64,000 bases of DNA. Origin: Acanthococcus lagerstroemiae. Its lineage: Eukaryota; Arthropoda; Insecta; Hemiptera; Eriococcidae. The stretch's first letter is position 1, and the number at the start of each line of letters is the position of its first letter. The stretch is taken from NCBI GenBank assembly GCA_031841125.1, contig CM063106.1:16864001-16928000 (forward strand), given 5' to 3'. Below, in pieces: positions 23,575 through 35,960 of this stretch. The translations under genes and the position numbers were made by a program. The notes beneath the pieces are model-generated. The model was not told the DNA's origin. It saw nothing but the letters and a program-made list of their open reading frames with translations, and made no database searches.

Positions 23575-24620
23575 CCACATTTTCAATGTCTTATCGAATA
23601 CCCCTATAGCTCTCTGATGTGCTTCGTTTTTATTGGCTTTTCTGGAACATCGTGCCTCAATTATGCTTATTGCAAGGTAAATCAAGTAATAAAAAAAGAG
23701 AGACAGTTGAGATAAAAACTTGAAATTATTCGAAGAAAATGAGAAAATTTCTTCCAAAATATATGAAAAGAAATGAAGACTAAATACTGATACCAGAAAG
23801 TCGTGAGTAGTATTTGAAGATTTGAGGACTCAGTGTTTATTCAAATGTTGAAATTGCTCAATAAGGCTTACTCAAATGCTCATTATAACTTTGCCGCGCT
23901 GAATTCTCAGTTCAACGGGACATGCATTCAGTTTAGACTTCAGACTCCATTGAAAAACTCAGTCTGACTATCTGTTCCGTGACATTCAGACCCTATTAAG
24001 CCGCGTGAGGTTAATGCTTGTACTCAATAAGAGGAAGATAGAAACGTGACAAGTCTTTCTAACCCTATTAAGACTCCTAAGAAGAAAAAAAAATGTAATT
24101 CATTCGGTTGTGTTAAGATCAGGACAGTAGCGACATAGAAACACCACACATTCCCAACAATGTTGTTCAAAAGTCATTCAGAAAATTTTAGTAATCAATC
24201 GACAAAATTAGAAAATTGATTTTTTTCCTAGTTTACGACTAAAAATTGTAATGTTTTCACGGAATTTTCACGGATAATCTCCTCCCCTTCCCCCATTTAG
24301 TTTTATTCTGACTCGGTCAAATTAGTTCAGGCCGGGTACGGATTTCCCACATGGCTCATATGCTAGTGCCATAAGGGGTAAATTTTTGGAGGTGGCTAAT
24401 TTCGGAGTTTTCTATTTTTTTTTCCTTGCTTTTTATTGTTTACTATTATAAAAGTAAGTATTTCGGTTACCTATTTCTTCGAGACCTCATGGCTATAAAA
24501 CTCGAGCTTTGTTCAGACTCCCCCACTGAACTAGGTAAGATAGTCCAGGAATCGACCAGCGTTATTCAGGATGCTCAAATCTCATTCAAATTTCAAACTA
24601 CTTCAACTTCTTTCGAACTT
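23575..24620. other. Unassigned DNA with an AAGACTCTT-type tract
   Basis: 23930-24080 has repeated CAGACTT, CAGACTC and AAGACTCC-like pieces. 24240-24420 is AT-rich. No coding exon was recognised. Confidence 0.4.
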
Positions 24621-24628
24621 GTTGAGAG

Positions 24629-24799
24629 CGAGGCGCGGATACAAGGGGGAGGGAAATCCCCCAACTTCAAAAAATAAAACATACCATTTTTTTTGATACA
24701 GCATTATGCACTTCATTCATTTAAAAAAAAACAGAAAAAACTACCCTCTAGAATCCATTTCCCCCTCCCCCAAATTCAAGTCTGGATCCGCGCCTGCAG
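24629..24799. mobile_element. hAT-type MITE
   Basis: The left end is AGGCGCGGATACAAGG and the right end read inward is CAGGCGCGGATCCAGA. GTTGAGAG at 24621-24628 and GTTGAGAC at 24800-24807 are a 7-of-8 flanking duplication. G-rich and C-rich runs lie just inside the ends. Confidence 0.7.
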
Positions 24800-25001
24800 G
24801 TTGAGACTCATCATCATCTAGCTTGAAGATAGTCCAGACTTAGACAAAGTTCTCATAAGACTTATTTGAACCCTGTTAAGGCTCGTTAAGAATCTGCAGT
24901 CTCATCAAACTCGATCGACCTCTAGTACTTATTTAGACTTTATCAAGGTTGTTTCACACTCTGTTGAAATAAAATTAAAACCTTGGAGGACTGGTCACTA
25001 G

Positions 25002-25128
25002 CGTAAGCGCAACTAGGAATTACCTATGGGAGGGGCTTAACCAGAGAAAAGTAGGGCGTAAATTTTATACATACAAAAAAAGGTAAATACTCAGAGATTA
25101 AAAAGGGCTATAGCCCCCATAGCCCCCA
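25002..25128. mobile_element. Small insertion bounded by a 10-bp direct repeat
   Basis: TGGTCACTAG occurs at 24992-25001 and 25129-25138. Between them are GCGTAAGCGCAACTAGG, a G-rich block and a repeated TAGCCCCCA. It looks like another small non-autonomous element; the inverted ends are poor, so the class is uncertain. Confidence 0.5.
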
Positions 25129-25139
25129 TGGTCACTAGG

Positions 25140-27426
25140 GTGGAATGAAAAAATCACCTTGTTTTGGAAAAGCTGCAGGCCTGTCTTTTCGAAAGGATCC
25201 ACTTGATGAGAAAATAATATTTTTAACTACTTACCAGGGCTCAAAATTTGGGCAAATCGTGTAGTATGTGAAAATTTAACTATTTTCAAATTTTGGCTTT
25301 TACTATACGCCAATCGGTTTGTCTTGATCTCCCGTTATGAATATATATTTGACTTCTACTTCATGGAATTGATTTAGGGTCTTCGTATTGCATATACCAT
25401 TCTCACTAAGTTTCTCTATAACATCAGGCAACAAAAACTGCAGTTATTGGCGAATTTCTCTTGAATCTAGCACTCCGCGGATAAAAATCGAGTATATTCA
25501 TACCAGGAAGCAAGGAGGGGGATTCAGACGAATCGATCGATAAATAAATCAAAATTTAAGGGTAAAAGAATTTTCAAATTTTGTATGACTTGCCATCCCA
25601 GATATAGCTGTTTAAAATCATTAATCCAATGCAAGAACTTTTTAACCATGCTATTTTCTCACTATATGGAACCATCCGCAGTTTTTTTGTTCCACCTTAG
25701 GGATGACCCCTTCCACTAGGTCCATTTATCTACGGTGACGACACTGAGACTCACAATTTTTCAATTAATGTTCCGGCACAACCTATTGTTCTTACCTAAA
25801 TTAATATGGGTTTTTACTTATGTTTAGTTCATGAAAAAGCAAAGCAATAATATTTTCCCCTAGCTAGACGATAAGACAGAAAAGTAAAAGTTCACCACAG
25901 CAGTTTTAAATACTTTTCAATGCCAAAACAAAATATACGACGCTGTCACAAATTTGAAAATAAAAAATCTACTGTTAAAATAAACTTTTCTATTAGTTTT
26001 CGCAATATCTAAATATATCTGTGTGTGAAAAACGGAGTCAGAAGTTTTTAGAGGGGTGGGGGAGGTTATAGAAATTAAAAATTAAAAATCTACACTTTGA
26101 AAAAAATCTCCCCAGGTTCTGTTGCTTGCCTTTTAAAAGCTCAAAAGTGGAGGTAACAAATAGAAAATCTTGAAAAAATCTTGCGAATCGCCAAAAATCA
26201 CGTAAATTTTATTTTTGCAATCCCTCAATGCGCTTTTGTATCAACTTGTTCAATTATTTTTCAATTTTCTTCCAAATTTTATGGGGATATTCTGTACCCT
26301 TGAATTTCTCGGACGGATACATTGTGCTCCTGTACCCTCTGTTCTAATGGCACTGCAAGCACGCGTGTATAAGATAGTCGAAAAATCGAGATTATAATAT
26401 GCGAGGAAAACAATGTTTCTCATTTTCATACGATGTTATAGTATGGAAAAGAAAACTAGACCAAAACTAATATCCAAGTTGAATAATTTTTCACTTTTTC
26501 CTACTCGTAAATTAAATTTGCCTTTAGAATACAACACAGATTGACAGGCAAGTCTAATAAACTTATAACAATTACACGGTTCAGGGTTGAAAATATCTTA
26601 CCATAACTTATCAAATTATTCACAGCTCTCGTGTTACACTGAAATTACAGCCACGGAAATTACTCAAGCGGTAACTTATCGCGGAGAAGATTTTGCACAT
26701 TATCCTTGCACGCTTACTCAAAATACTGCGTACCTAAATTATCTAATTGCTTGTAACCGCAGACTAACGACCCACGAATTATAAAAACGAAAGGTTATCT
26801 GAATCGCGAACCTTACCCCAGTTCGAAATGATAAGACATTTTAATGAGTGAAATGACAATAATTTTATCGCGAACGTGTTTATGTTTCATATTCGCGATT
26901 GTTGGGGACAAAAACATTACGGCAGCCGTTGAAAATAGTCTGATGCGTCGTATAAGATCATTGGACTTTCAGTATTAACAATAATTCGTTCTTCACCAGA
27001 AATTTATTGGTGATAGAAGTCACGTTTGCTTTTTAACAAGAACTGATAAGATTTTGCGCAAATATAACTCACGTAATTAAATTATTCCGACGATTAAGGC
27101 TTCATTAGCCGTAATCTATTCCTATTATTTGTTAATCTATTCTGGTCGGTAGAATTTGATAATTGGTCATTTTGAATTTTCTATAACAAAAGAACCTCTG
27201 TCTCCTGATCGCTGATGAAAACATTTTTTATACCGGAACTCTGCTTAGAGGGATTAAAATTCATATACAGTCGAAATACTTGTTGACTAAACTCTATTTG
27301 GTTACAACAAGCTGGACAAAATTTTGGTCGATTTTTCACCATACCAACTTGAGTTCTTAAAACATATGTGACTATAGAGAGTGGTCACTCCTGTTTCCAC
27401 GTCTATCTACACTACATCAAACGCGA
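25140..27426. other. Unassigned AT-rich DNA
   Basis: No recognised exon, RNA gene or transposon protein. Short open frames at 26215 and 26587 lack any domain signal. Confidence 0.45.
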
Positions 27427-27771
27427 TTGCAATTCACCCACTTTTCCACTATCAACTTGTTGCCCATTGATTACTACTGCCGACCAGTGGTCAGCATAGG
27501 TTGCTCATCCTACTCCAGTACTCCCAGACCTATGAATTCGCGAGAACCCCTTGTTCAGCTCGCACCTACAGTGGCTAAACTAGCTCGGGTGATTGGTGAG
27601 TTGCCGACCGCATCACCCCCTAAATTCACCTCCGTTTCTAGCACCCACCATCTTGCCAGCGAGGAAACTACCGTAAATCACCAACTGCCACGGTATAACG
27701 AACTCAACAAGCGATATATTAATATGGTTTGTCCTCCTTCCAGTAGAGTGTCCCGCTATACCTCCCTGTAG
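27427..27771 (+). other. Unrecognised 114-codon open frame
   Basis: The frame is rich in Ser, Thr and Pro (GCSSYSSTPRPMNSREPLVQ, then LAPTVAKLARVIGELPTASP) and its base composition is less AT-rich than its flanks. I do not recognise a family, and it could be an exon, a retroelement fragment or chance. No clear splice sites define it. Confidence 0.2.
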
Positions 27772-28021
27772 GTGCTGAGGCCTCAGCTGCAGAAGACTTT
27801 GTACTCCGACTTTACAAAATATAAGGGGGTATTGCTTACCTTAGTTGAAGGAAAAACGTGTGTTTTAGGGTAGTCTCTAGACATACCCACTAAATCCACA
27901 GAGACCTTCGACATTCAGAGTAGTGTTTGATCACTGGACATAGGGATAGATTAACACTTCTGGGAGGAGGCAAAATTTCAGTACTTCATCTTGAAATATG
28001 TGAATCATGTGGTCTCAGAAG

Positions 28022-28282
28022 CAACCCTGTCGAGGGGGGGGGGAATACCCCGGGCCCGGACTTTCAGGGGGCCCCGATATTTTTAAAAGGCCTGAATTTC
28101 AACGCTTATACGGCTACATCATACTGCTGTATCAAATCGGCAATCACTCCTTACACCATGAAAGAAACCTTTTATCTCGTAGCTTATAATTTTTTCCTAT
28201 CTAATAAAAGAACAAAATGAGTTGGAAGGAGAGGGGGCCCGTGGAAATTCCCCCAGGCCCCCTTTTTCTCTATACGGGGCTG
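28022..28282. mobile_element. hAT-type MITE with perfect 8-bp TSD, copy 2 of the family
   Basis: It begins CAACCCTGTCGAGGGGG and ends CTCTATACGGGGCTG. CTCAGAAG at 28014-28021 is repeated exactly at 28283-28290. It is the reverse-oriented relative of 6141-6420, with shared CAGGCCCCCTTTTTCTCTA, CACCATGAAAGAAACC and AAAGGCCTGAATTTCAACGC-like blocks. Open frames inside it are not genes. Confidence 0.85.
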
Positions 28283-28290
28283 CTCAGAAG

Positions 28291-29580
28291 GTGGGAAGGA
28301 GGAGGGGATAGAGTGGATTTAAAATTCTCCGGGAGAGCTTCGGGAAATCTTGAGGGACCAGGACCTTTTCCAAACTCCCTTCGACTCTGTCTCTGTAGAT
28401 CATATGAATAGTTTATTGCCACGGTATTCAAACATGTGACCACACTTATTTCGAATGCAAAGTGCGTAAGGCGTTTTGTTAATTTTTTAATTAATTTTGA
28501 AAACTGTATTCTGGGAGTAGATGCAGTATATTGCAATGTTAATTTTTTCTTGGATCATCATCGATGGTACGACCCACCGTGCTGAGCTCATTGAGTTCAT
28601 TGCAGAGTGCGTTCGTGTTGTTGATAGTTTGGCTTCTCTACCGGCTGCCAACTTCCAATTATTTCGGCTTCCGGCTTCTTAAAATTTTGCTCAAAAACGG
28701 CTGACTACCGTTTCCGACTTCGGCTTCCGGCTGACTTCTCATCCCTGCACTTAGTCTCACACTGTAAGGGGTGGAATTATTATTCCTCAATTTATTTTCA
28801 GTTTAATTTTACCGAAAGTGCCGGTATGTATTGCTAGCAAATATTGGCTGAATTATACAGATGAAGTTGTGGTTTCCTGAAGGTTATGGTGGTGGGGTAG
28901 TAAGCTATGTCTGAGGTTGGTGATTCAATACCCACTGGTGGCTACTCTTTTCTCTCATATTTCTTTACTTTCTACTCTTTTTTTCCCCCCTCATTCATCA
29001 GTTCTGTTTTATTCATTCAAGTTTCATTTACTTCTCTAACATAATTATTTGAGTCCAGTGCTGTCCTATGATAGTGAGAGTTATATTGCAGCTATGAAGC
29101 TGAAATTCTGATGTGTTGTATATTGTGTCGCAGTGACCGCCGAGTTTAGAACTGAAATAAATCCGAGTATTAGAGATTGAGGAACTAATATCATATCTTA
29201 TAGTCCATACATAGTTCAAACACTTTTTTTCATGTATTCATTTCTTCATTCATCCTTCCATCTTTTTTTCTTGTTATTTTACACTTTTCAACTGTTACAT
29301 TTTCCTGTCATTATATTTTCTCAAAAATATAACTCATCTATCAGTACTGTTTCTGTATTTTAATATTAATTACCCAATATTGTTAATTCAAAGGATTAGG
29401 TAAAATGCAGCATTTGCCTTGAAGCTGTCATGGGAGAAGTGTCCAAGCGTTGTAAAAAACTGTTATGACAGAGTATGCTAACAAACATATACTTTACTGT
29501 TCGTTAATTGACTCTGTTATTTCGATTTGTACGTCACGTAAGCATTTTTTAATAATATCTTTTGAGTAACCACCCGCGAG
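28291..29580. other. Unassigned DNA with a partial MITE end
   Basis: 28610-28748 repeats CGGCTTCCGGCT and ends TGACTTCTCATCCCTG. Read inward that is CAGGGATGAGAAGTCAGCC, a hAT-like terminus; the partner end is not clear. A related GCCGGGAGCC/AGCCGGAAG stretch occurs at 31925-32010. T-rich simple sequence follows to 29350. Confidence 0.4.
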
Positions 29581-30320
29581 GGAATTTCCTGAGTACCCTG
29601 TCTTGTATGCCTTCGTTGGCTTCCTGAACTCAAGATCGTCTGCCTGGCTTTCTGTTCGGCCTCGATCAAATCGTGTGATCTTCAAGCACTGTTGGCCGCG
29701 TTCATTTTTTTTTTGAACAGCGTTCGTTCACGTTCAGGTATTTTTCTGTTTGTTCCGTTCATAAGTGTACCAAAAAAACCGTTCCGTTCAACTGAATGCC
29801 GTTCATTGCCGTTCCCGTTCATAAACGTGAAATTTTGTTGAAATATAAGGGTAGCAAGGGGCCCCCTTACAAATTTTTTCAAATTTTGTTTTCTTTGACC
29901 ACATCCGTGCGATAAAAAATTCTCAAAAATGATACGAACTTTATCTTTTGAAAAATCTGTATTACTTTCTTTTTGGGTAGAATTTTCGTTCGTTCGCATT
30001 CCGTTCAATGCTTATCATATTATTTCCGTTCCGTTCAAAAGTAGAAAAATTCCTTCCGTTCCCGTGTTCGAACGCGCGTTCGGAACGCGAACGTGGTCAA
30101 CACTGTCTTCAAGTATCTAACATGTTTTTGGTTTGGCTTTGTGACCTTCTTTTCCACGTGAATTTTCTGAATACTCCGTCCTGCATGCCTTCATTGGCTT
30201 CCTGAACTCGCGATCGTCTGTCTGACTTTCTGTTCGGCCTCGCTCAAATCGTGTGATCCTCAAGTAAGGTTCTTAGCAAAATCATCTAACATGTTTTTAG
30301 TTTGGCTTTATGACTTTCTT
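29581..30320 (+). repeat. Tandem duplication interrupted by a MITE
   Basis: Unit 1 (29581-29696 continuing at 30114-30158) and unit 2 (30159-30320) share TTGGCTTCCTGAACTC, TTCTGTTCGGCCTCG, TCAAATCGTGTGATC, CTAACATGTTTTT and GTTTGGCTTT in the same order. Removing the element at 29697-30105 restores a contiguous unit of about 160 bp. The duplication may be older than the MITE insertion. Confidence 0.8.
29697..30105. mobile_element. CGTTC-rich hAT-type MITE with perfect TSD
   Basis: TCTTCAAG at 29689-29696 and 30106-30113 is an exact 8-bp duplication. Ends are CACTGTTGGCCGCGTTC and, inward from the right, CAGTGTTGACCACGTTC. Inside, CGTTC/CCGTTC is repeated many times on the same strand in both halves (TTCCGTTCA, TTGCCGTTCCCGTTCA). 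The minus-strand 108-codon frame here is an artefact of that repeat. Confidence 0.87.
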
Positions 30321-31810
30321 TTCTACGTAAGGCTCTCAACAAAAGCGTTCGACTTTTTCTGTGGGAGCTAATTAGCATTGTCTACCCCAGTTCCCTTCAG
30401 ACATGATGGACCCCTGCTGTCTGAGGCTGAGTCTTCGGCCCTAAATGCGCTAGTGTAATGGTTCCTTCCTTTGTTCACAGTTCGTTAGAAATTTTCTTTT
30501 TCTTTTGCATACTGTGACGTATAGTGTAAGATAGACTTGCTTATGGGCTCCTCTTGATTTCGTCACCATAAGTATTCTTGCAAGACACTTACAAGGCTTA
30601 CATGCTCATACGCTGGGAGATAATACAGATTTATTGTAATTGATCACATCCATACCAGTTGGCTGCTATAGATAGCTTATTAGAAATATTGGGAGATTGT
30701 ATATCACCTAGTTCCGAGCAGCCCCATAGGGTGACCGCATTCCCAACACACTACTCGGAGGCTATGGGGATTTGAGGCAAGACAGCAATTAGAGTCTCCA
30801 AATCGGATCAAAGAAGCGCTTCACTTAATCCTTTTTAGGGGGGGGGATCCGGATAATGAAACGTCCCTGGAATTGTCAGTTCAGAGGGTAATGTACCCCT
30901 TTGCTTATCGACGCAACGGGCCTGCTCCGAGTGAAACCATCTTCGAACTGATTTTCGACTCGCAGCCGCATATCGTTAGTGCTCGAAGCTTCAGCCTTAC
31001 ACATTGCAAATGAACCACACGGGAGAAAAAGTTAAGGTGATTGAGATTCCGGTGTAAGGGTGACAGGTGTCAAACGGTTCGAGGTGCACGGCAAAGTTTA
31101 TCGGACAGTATTAATAAACGCATTAATTAAATTAAGATAGGGGTGACGCGTAGGAGTCAGCAGGTAGTAGGTACGGTTGTTATATTGAAATGCGGGTACG
31201 TTGTACGATATGGGCTTTCCTCAATTAATTATGCAAATGGTACGTATTTGCATGTAGATACATGAGCCAGTCGGATGATGGCGCTTTGTTGCAACTTGAA
31301 TGAATATAAGGCCTGACTATGTAAACGATTTCCAGTTCGAAATAAACGTTCGACGATATATAGGCGCGATTCAAAGGCTGGCGAACGGTTTATGCGAAAC
31401 GTTGACGTGAAAATAAGGTTAAAACGTAAATAATTCAAACGCGTCGTCGGTAATAAACGGTTATGTAGTCGTTTAATAACGACCGTGTGGTGTGGCGAAC
31501 GGGGTACGCAGTTCCGTTGAAAGTGCATTAGGGTGGTCGAGCTGAAAGCCTGAATTGGCTAGTCCATTAAGTCATGCCGCTGTACGAAAGCGTGACATGG
31601 TATTTGATCCTTCGAAATGCGGTATAAGTATTTTGAGCGAAATACATATACAAATTCAAGAATACGAGATGGACGAGCGAATAGGCGATTATACTTGAAC
31701 TTCCAAATCAGATCCCCTGCATACCTGACAAGAATATGAAACTGAATAATTAGAATGTTAAGGAATCCATTGTTGGTCTTGAGGTGTAAGTGACCGATTA
31801 GTTACGTACG
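30321..31810. other. Unassigned DNA with a CpG-richer block
   Basis: 30900-31600 has more CpG than its neighbours and several TAAT-core sites (ATTAATTAAATTAAG), which could suit a regulatory region. A 99-codon minus-strand frame at 31229-31528 has no recognisable domain. Confidence 0.3.

Positions 31811-31812
<2 letters not shown>

Positions 31813-31847
<35 letters not shown>
31813..31847. repeat. (GA)n microsatellite
   Basis: An uninterrupted run of about 16 GA dinucleotides. Confidence 0.95.
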
Positions 31848-31851
<4 letters not shown>

Positions 31852-32666
31852 AAAAAAAGTGATTCCAAGATGCTTGTTGCCGATCCTAAAAAAGTTGTAA
31901 TTGGTAGTTGATACTCGGTAACCAGCAGCCGGGAGCCAGAAAAATGGTAGCCAGAAGTTTATTAATTTTAGAAGGAAGTCCGAAGCTTTATAAATTTGGT
32001 GTAGCCGGAAGAGAAACGGTTTCAATCAATTTCTCTCCCCTGTCAAAGTGGTGAAGAATAGACAGTATGACCTAAAAATTAGAAGGGAATATATTTGCGC
32101 TGGATATTGCCGGCCATACTGTAATTTCATGAAGCATATATTGAGTGGGCCTCACGACCTCATAAACTTCAAGAATCTCATCATCAATCTTTGATTCCAT
32201 AAGAGAAAGACATTGTTATTACAGAATTTGTAGATCTCAATAAAATAATATTAATTTTCACCGTCTAAAGTTCGATGTAACTTGCGGGCGATAGAATTTC
32301 CTGAAGAAAATTCGCTTTACGCTCTTTGAGTACCCCTGGTTTCTAACCCAGTGGGTTAGTTGTGCTCATCTTCTAATTCAACCAAATCAGGATTGTGAAA
32401 ATTCATTACAAAAATGTTAGCTGATTAGGTCAATTACAGGCGAGTAGTGTCGTAAAACGCAACCCCCCCCCCCAGGACACACATTTCGGTCCTCCACTCT
32501 TTCCCGAGTATTCCAATTAAGCTCATATACAGAGCTCCACCAAGAGGGGGATGCAAAGGGTGCAAGTTGCACTGAGCCTCGCGCTTTTGGGGCCTTGCCG
32601 TTTGAAAAATAAAATACTCTTTAAAAAAAGATTTGGAAAGATTCTTGAATAAAGCGCATCACTCTA

Positions 32667-32829
32667 GAGCCCTACACACGAGAGAGTATAATGGGTCGCC
32701 ATTTTGGCGCACACCGAACCCGTGGATGCTAAGTTCGACTATACGGAGCGTGCCGCGTAGTCAATTCGGCATCGACGGGCGCAGTGTGAGCCACAATGGC
32801 GGCCCATTATATGTGTGTATTTAGGGCTC
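32667..32829. mobile_element. Near-palindromic TA-flanked MITE
   Basis: TA at 32665-32666 and 32830-32831 bounds GAGCCCTA...TAGGGCTC. Most of the 163 bp is self-complementary: TATAATGGGTCGCCATT on the left mirrors AATGGCGGCCCATTATA on the right, and GTGGATGCTAAGTTCGACTA mirrors TAGTCAATTCGGCATCGAC. The small 63-codon frame across it is a by-product. Confidence 0.82.
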
Positions 32830-32852
32830 TAATCACGCTAATGAATTCATGA

Positions 32853-33099
32853 CAGTGACCTAAATACGGGGGGGGGATTCGGGGACCCCCCAGAACCCTT
32901 TAAAAGTAGGCAAAATTTTATTCGGAAAGTATTTGTGATCTCAAAATCGACCATTCGAATTTTTTTTGCTTATCTGAACGATTCTTTTTACTTAACCCGT
33001 TTGTTTCTTTTTTTGAACTTGGTGAAAAATATACCTACTTTTTATTCTATGATTTCAATGCCCCCCCCCCCCCAGAAGGAATGAGTAGTTACGCTACTG
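32853..33099. mobile_element. hAT-type MITE with near-perfect TSD
   Basis: Left CAGTGACCTAAATACGGGG and, inward from the right, CAGTAGCGTAACTACTC. Flanks ATTCATGA and ATTAATGA agree at 7 of 8. A G-run just inside the left end and a C-run of about 14 near the right end follow the pattern of other elements in the window. Confidence 0.75.
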
Positions 33100-33109
33100 A
33101 TTAATGACA

Positions 33110-34800
33110 TTTGCACTTAATGTTACACCTGTCGGTAAATTCTTAGAAAATTGCACTAAGCCTCGCAGATCCTCTCAATGGGGCTGCATATACAAATCTG
33201 ACCTTTGTTTCATTTTTGTGGAAAAACATATGAAAATTCCAGTTTCCTAACTCAATTACAGCTCTCGCAATTGTCAGACATAGCTCGTATAAAACTAAAA
33301 AATGGAAAATACAGAACACTATTTGAGGCTACACTACGTTTACTTAAAAAGGTCGGATGTGATAGACGATATTAATTCCACAGGAGGTTCCAGTGGTCAG
33401 AAACCTAGAAGGGCTTTTTTGGACAGGAAACCAGTCAGCAAATGTCCTTTTGCGGCCGTTTAAATCTGTCATCGGCTCCCAACAATCTGAATATCCGCAA
33501 TTCGGGGTAACATTTTCCGTTTGGATTTGAAAATGTTCAACTCAGGAATATCCCAGGCTTTCATCATATTCATGGGTTGACGCCCCTCCCCAGATTCAGG
33601 GAACTAAACTATTAATATTTTCCTCAAATAGACATTTTCGAGGTTCAGCTCCCTACCAAAACAAAGTCGTAAATCCACCAGTGCTGCTTACATCTCTGTG
33701 GAACGTAAAATGACGCATCCGCAGATTAAAAATATTGAAACTAAGATTTCAGCGCGTTATCAAAGTTTCGCCCAAGAGTCTTTCGAAACTTTCCCACTAG
33801 GTACTAAAAGGGATTATACTGGAGTTGACTGACACAAAACTCAAGAAATACCGAGACTAAGCAAAAGCAAAAGTGTTTACCTAAACAACTTTGTGATTTT
33901 GCTGAAAATTCCGAATTAGGCTTGGAAGGTTCACCTCCTTTCATAAGGTGAAGTCGGGGCTTAGTATCTTCCCTACAGACTCCAATTCCTCCCTTCTCCG
34001 CCGAGGATCTTATTTCCCCCAAATTTTTGAAAACTTTCTGAAAACAGTGAGCACATGCAAACGAAATATTGATCATTGTTTGATAGCTTCTTCAAACGGC
34101 TCAGCAGGTGACGTCAGTTTTGCTGCGTGGGTGTGGTAATTATTTTTATGGATCTGTTATTGACAGCAATACGAAAAATATAAAAATTAAGGTTGAGAAT
34201 TTGGAGGTTATATATGGATTTGAAAACCTACGTTGTTTACAGCACGTGCATCTTTCAGACGGAAATGAAAACCTGTTCACAAAGATTAGGTCCTGAGAAT
34301 TTGTACACACAAGCTCGAGGTCACTACAACACCTAGTTTTTTGATTCCTATGGTGGGAATACCGAGCGGGGATGTAGGACCGCAATATCGGCAACCAACC
34401 CTACAGTTAAAGGGAGGAGGGTGTAAATCAGACTTCAGGAGAGACAAGTTTCAATAGCGTAGTCAGGTTTTGCAACTAAGAAAATAAGGAAGGGGTTCCG
34501 TGAATTTCACTTTAAGGACGAAATTCAACAACTATGAGTGGAGAAATGAGTTTTCAAGGAGCAATAACCCCATTTCTCTTCGGCTGCGCAGATGTTTCTT
34601 AAATCATTAATACATATCAAAAGTAGCGCCCTTATATCGGTTAATTACTAATAATTACGTTTGCCATGAAATTAACAAGGTATATTTTCATCAGTGGTAA
34701 AAATGTCATTCTCTAGTATGATCAAAGCAGGGATACAACAAGGTCTTATTCATGGGTTGCAGCGACAAGGAGAGGAGTACAATAATATTTGAAAAGTCGG
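33110..34800. other. Unassigned DNA
   Basis: TTGCACTAAGCCTCGC near 33152 resembles TTGCACTGAGCCTCGC near 32565, perhaps two parts of one older element around the nested MITEs. Antiparallel short frames at 33800-34400 lack domain signals. Confidence 0.4.
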
Positions 34801-34806
34801 TGCTTA

Positions 34807-35011
34807 CCATAAACTGGGGTAACTTCGGATTGGTGGGATAACTCTGGACATTGCCAGAACTGGAGTAACACTGGTTTGATGCGTTGTTTCTTCGTTAACC
34901 AGGGTGTCAAATAAAAACTGAGACTTGTAGCTACACTGTCGTATGGTGAAAACTGATGTTCCCGTTCTAATGTATAAAACTAGCATTGTCCAGAGCTACC
35001 CCTGTTTATGG
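34807..35011. mobile_element. TA-flanked MITE
   Basis: It begins CCATAAACTGGGGTAACTT after TA (34805-34806) and ends ACCCCTGTTTATGG before TA (35012-35013). CTGGACATTGCC and GTCCAGAGCTACCCC extend the inverted match. Repeated GGATAACT/GAGTAACACTGG pieces lie inside. It is typical of mariner-like miniature elements. Confidence 0.8.
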
Positions 35012-35019
35012 TATCTAAT

Positions 35020-35960
35020 TCCAAAAGCCAGTCAGTAGTATTAGAAAAGTGGGACCTTTTTTTCTACGTCCTCTATTTCTACAGAAAATTGCTAAATGGC
35101 CCTTCCTGGTCAGTGGAAGTCTCGTTAAAACACCCATATCCTTAGCACGGACAAATCAGACATGGTCGTAATTAGGGGACTGCAAACGGAGAGCCATTAC
35201 CTATATCAGAGATTCAGTTTGCCTCCTGTTCTCTTGGTAAAAGAAAAAGATTCCAGGATATGCGCTGTTTTTGCTAAAAATATCCATTACTACTTCTTGG
35301 CTAAGATTTCCCTCTGAAAATTCGATTGCCCTCCTTGATACAGAAGATCATGGTTCCATCTCCGGGTCTGATGCTACGACTGATTCGTTCAAGGAAGGAA
35401 TATGAATACTTGCATATTTAGATATTCAGAGGGAGCGATTTGGACTGCAGTGTAGGTAGTACTTATTTTAAATCAATAATTCCACAATTCTAGATTTATT
35501 GTGACTCGACGGACTACAAATCATTTAGATTAATTTACAGTAAGCTATTGTTTTTCTTTTCGTGTTTGCCCATGTTATGGTCTACTTATAATACAGTTTA
35601 ATTCATCAAGGCGCTAGGAAAAATAAATATTTTGTACATTCTTTTTTGCAAAGTGACTCTCTTTTTCGGGAAAATGTCAGTTGTTCACCTTCTTTTTCTA
35701 ATATCTAGCTACATACATTCTTAATAAACAAACGTAATTCGGGAACATTTTTTGTCATGCATTTTTTTATTTCGTGTTCGCCTGGAACTCAAAGCCGAAT
35801 ACACTCGCAAGAAAACTAGACTTAGAACTATACAGCTGATGGAAGCAGCCGTGCGTTTCTTTTCAACCACTTTAAGCAATGAAAAATTTCCTTTCTAAAA
35901 AAATACGTCCTAATTACTGAATCATTATGCGTCATAGCCAAGGACTTGGGGATGAGAAAT
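35020..35960. other. Unassigned AT-rich DNA
   Basis: No coding or repeat structure was recognised. Confidence 0.5.

Noticed and set aside
29682..30008. 108-codon minus-strand frame with ERER/NGN-type repeats
   Set aside because: It is the translation of CGTTC repeats inside a MITE.
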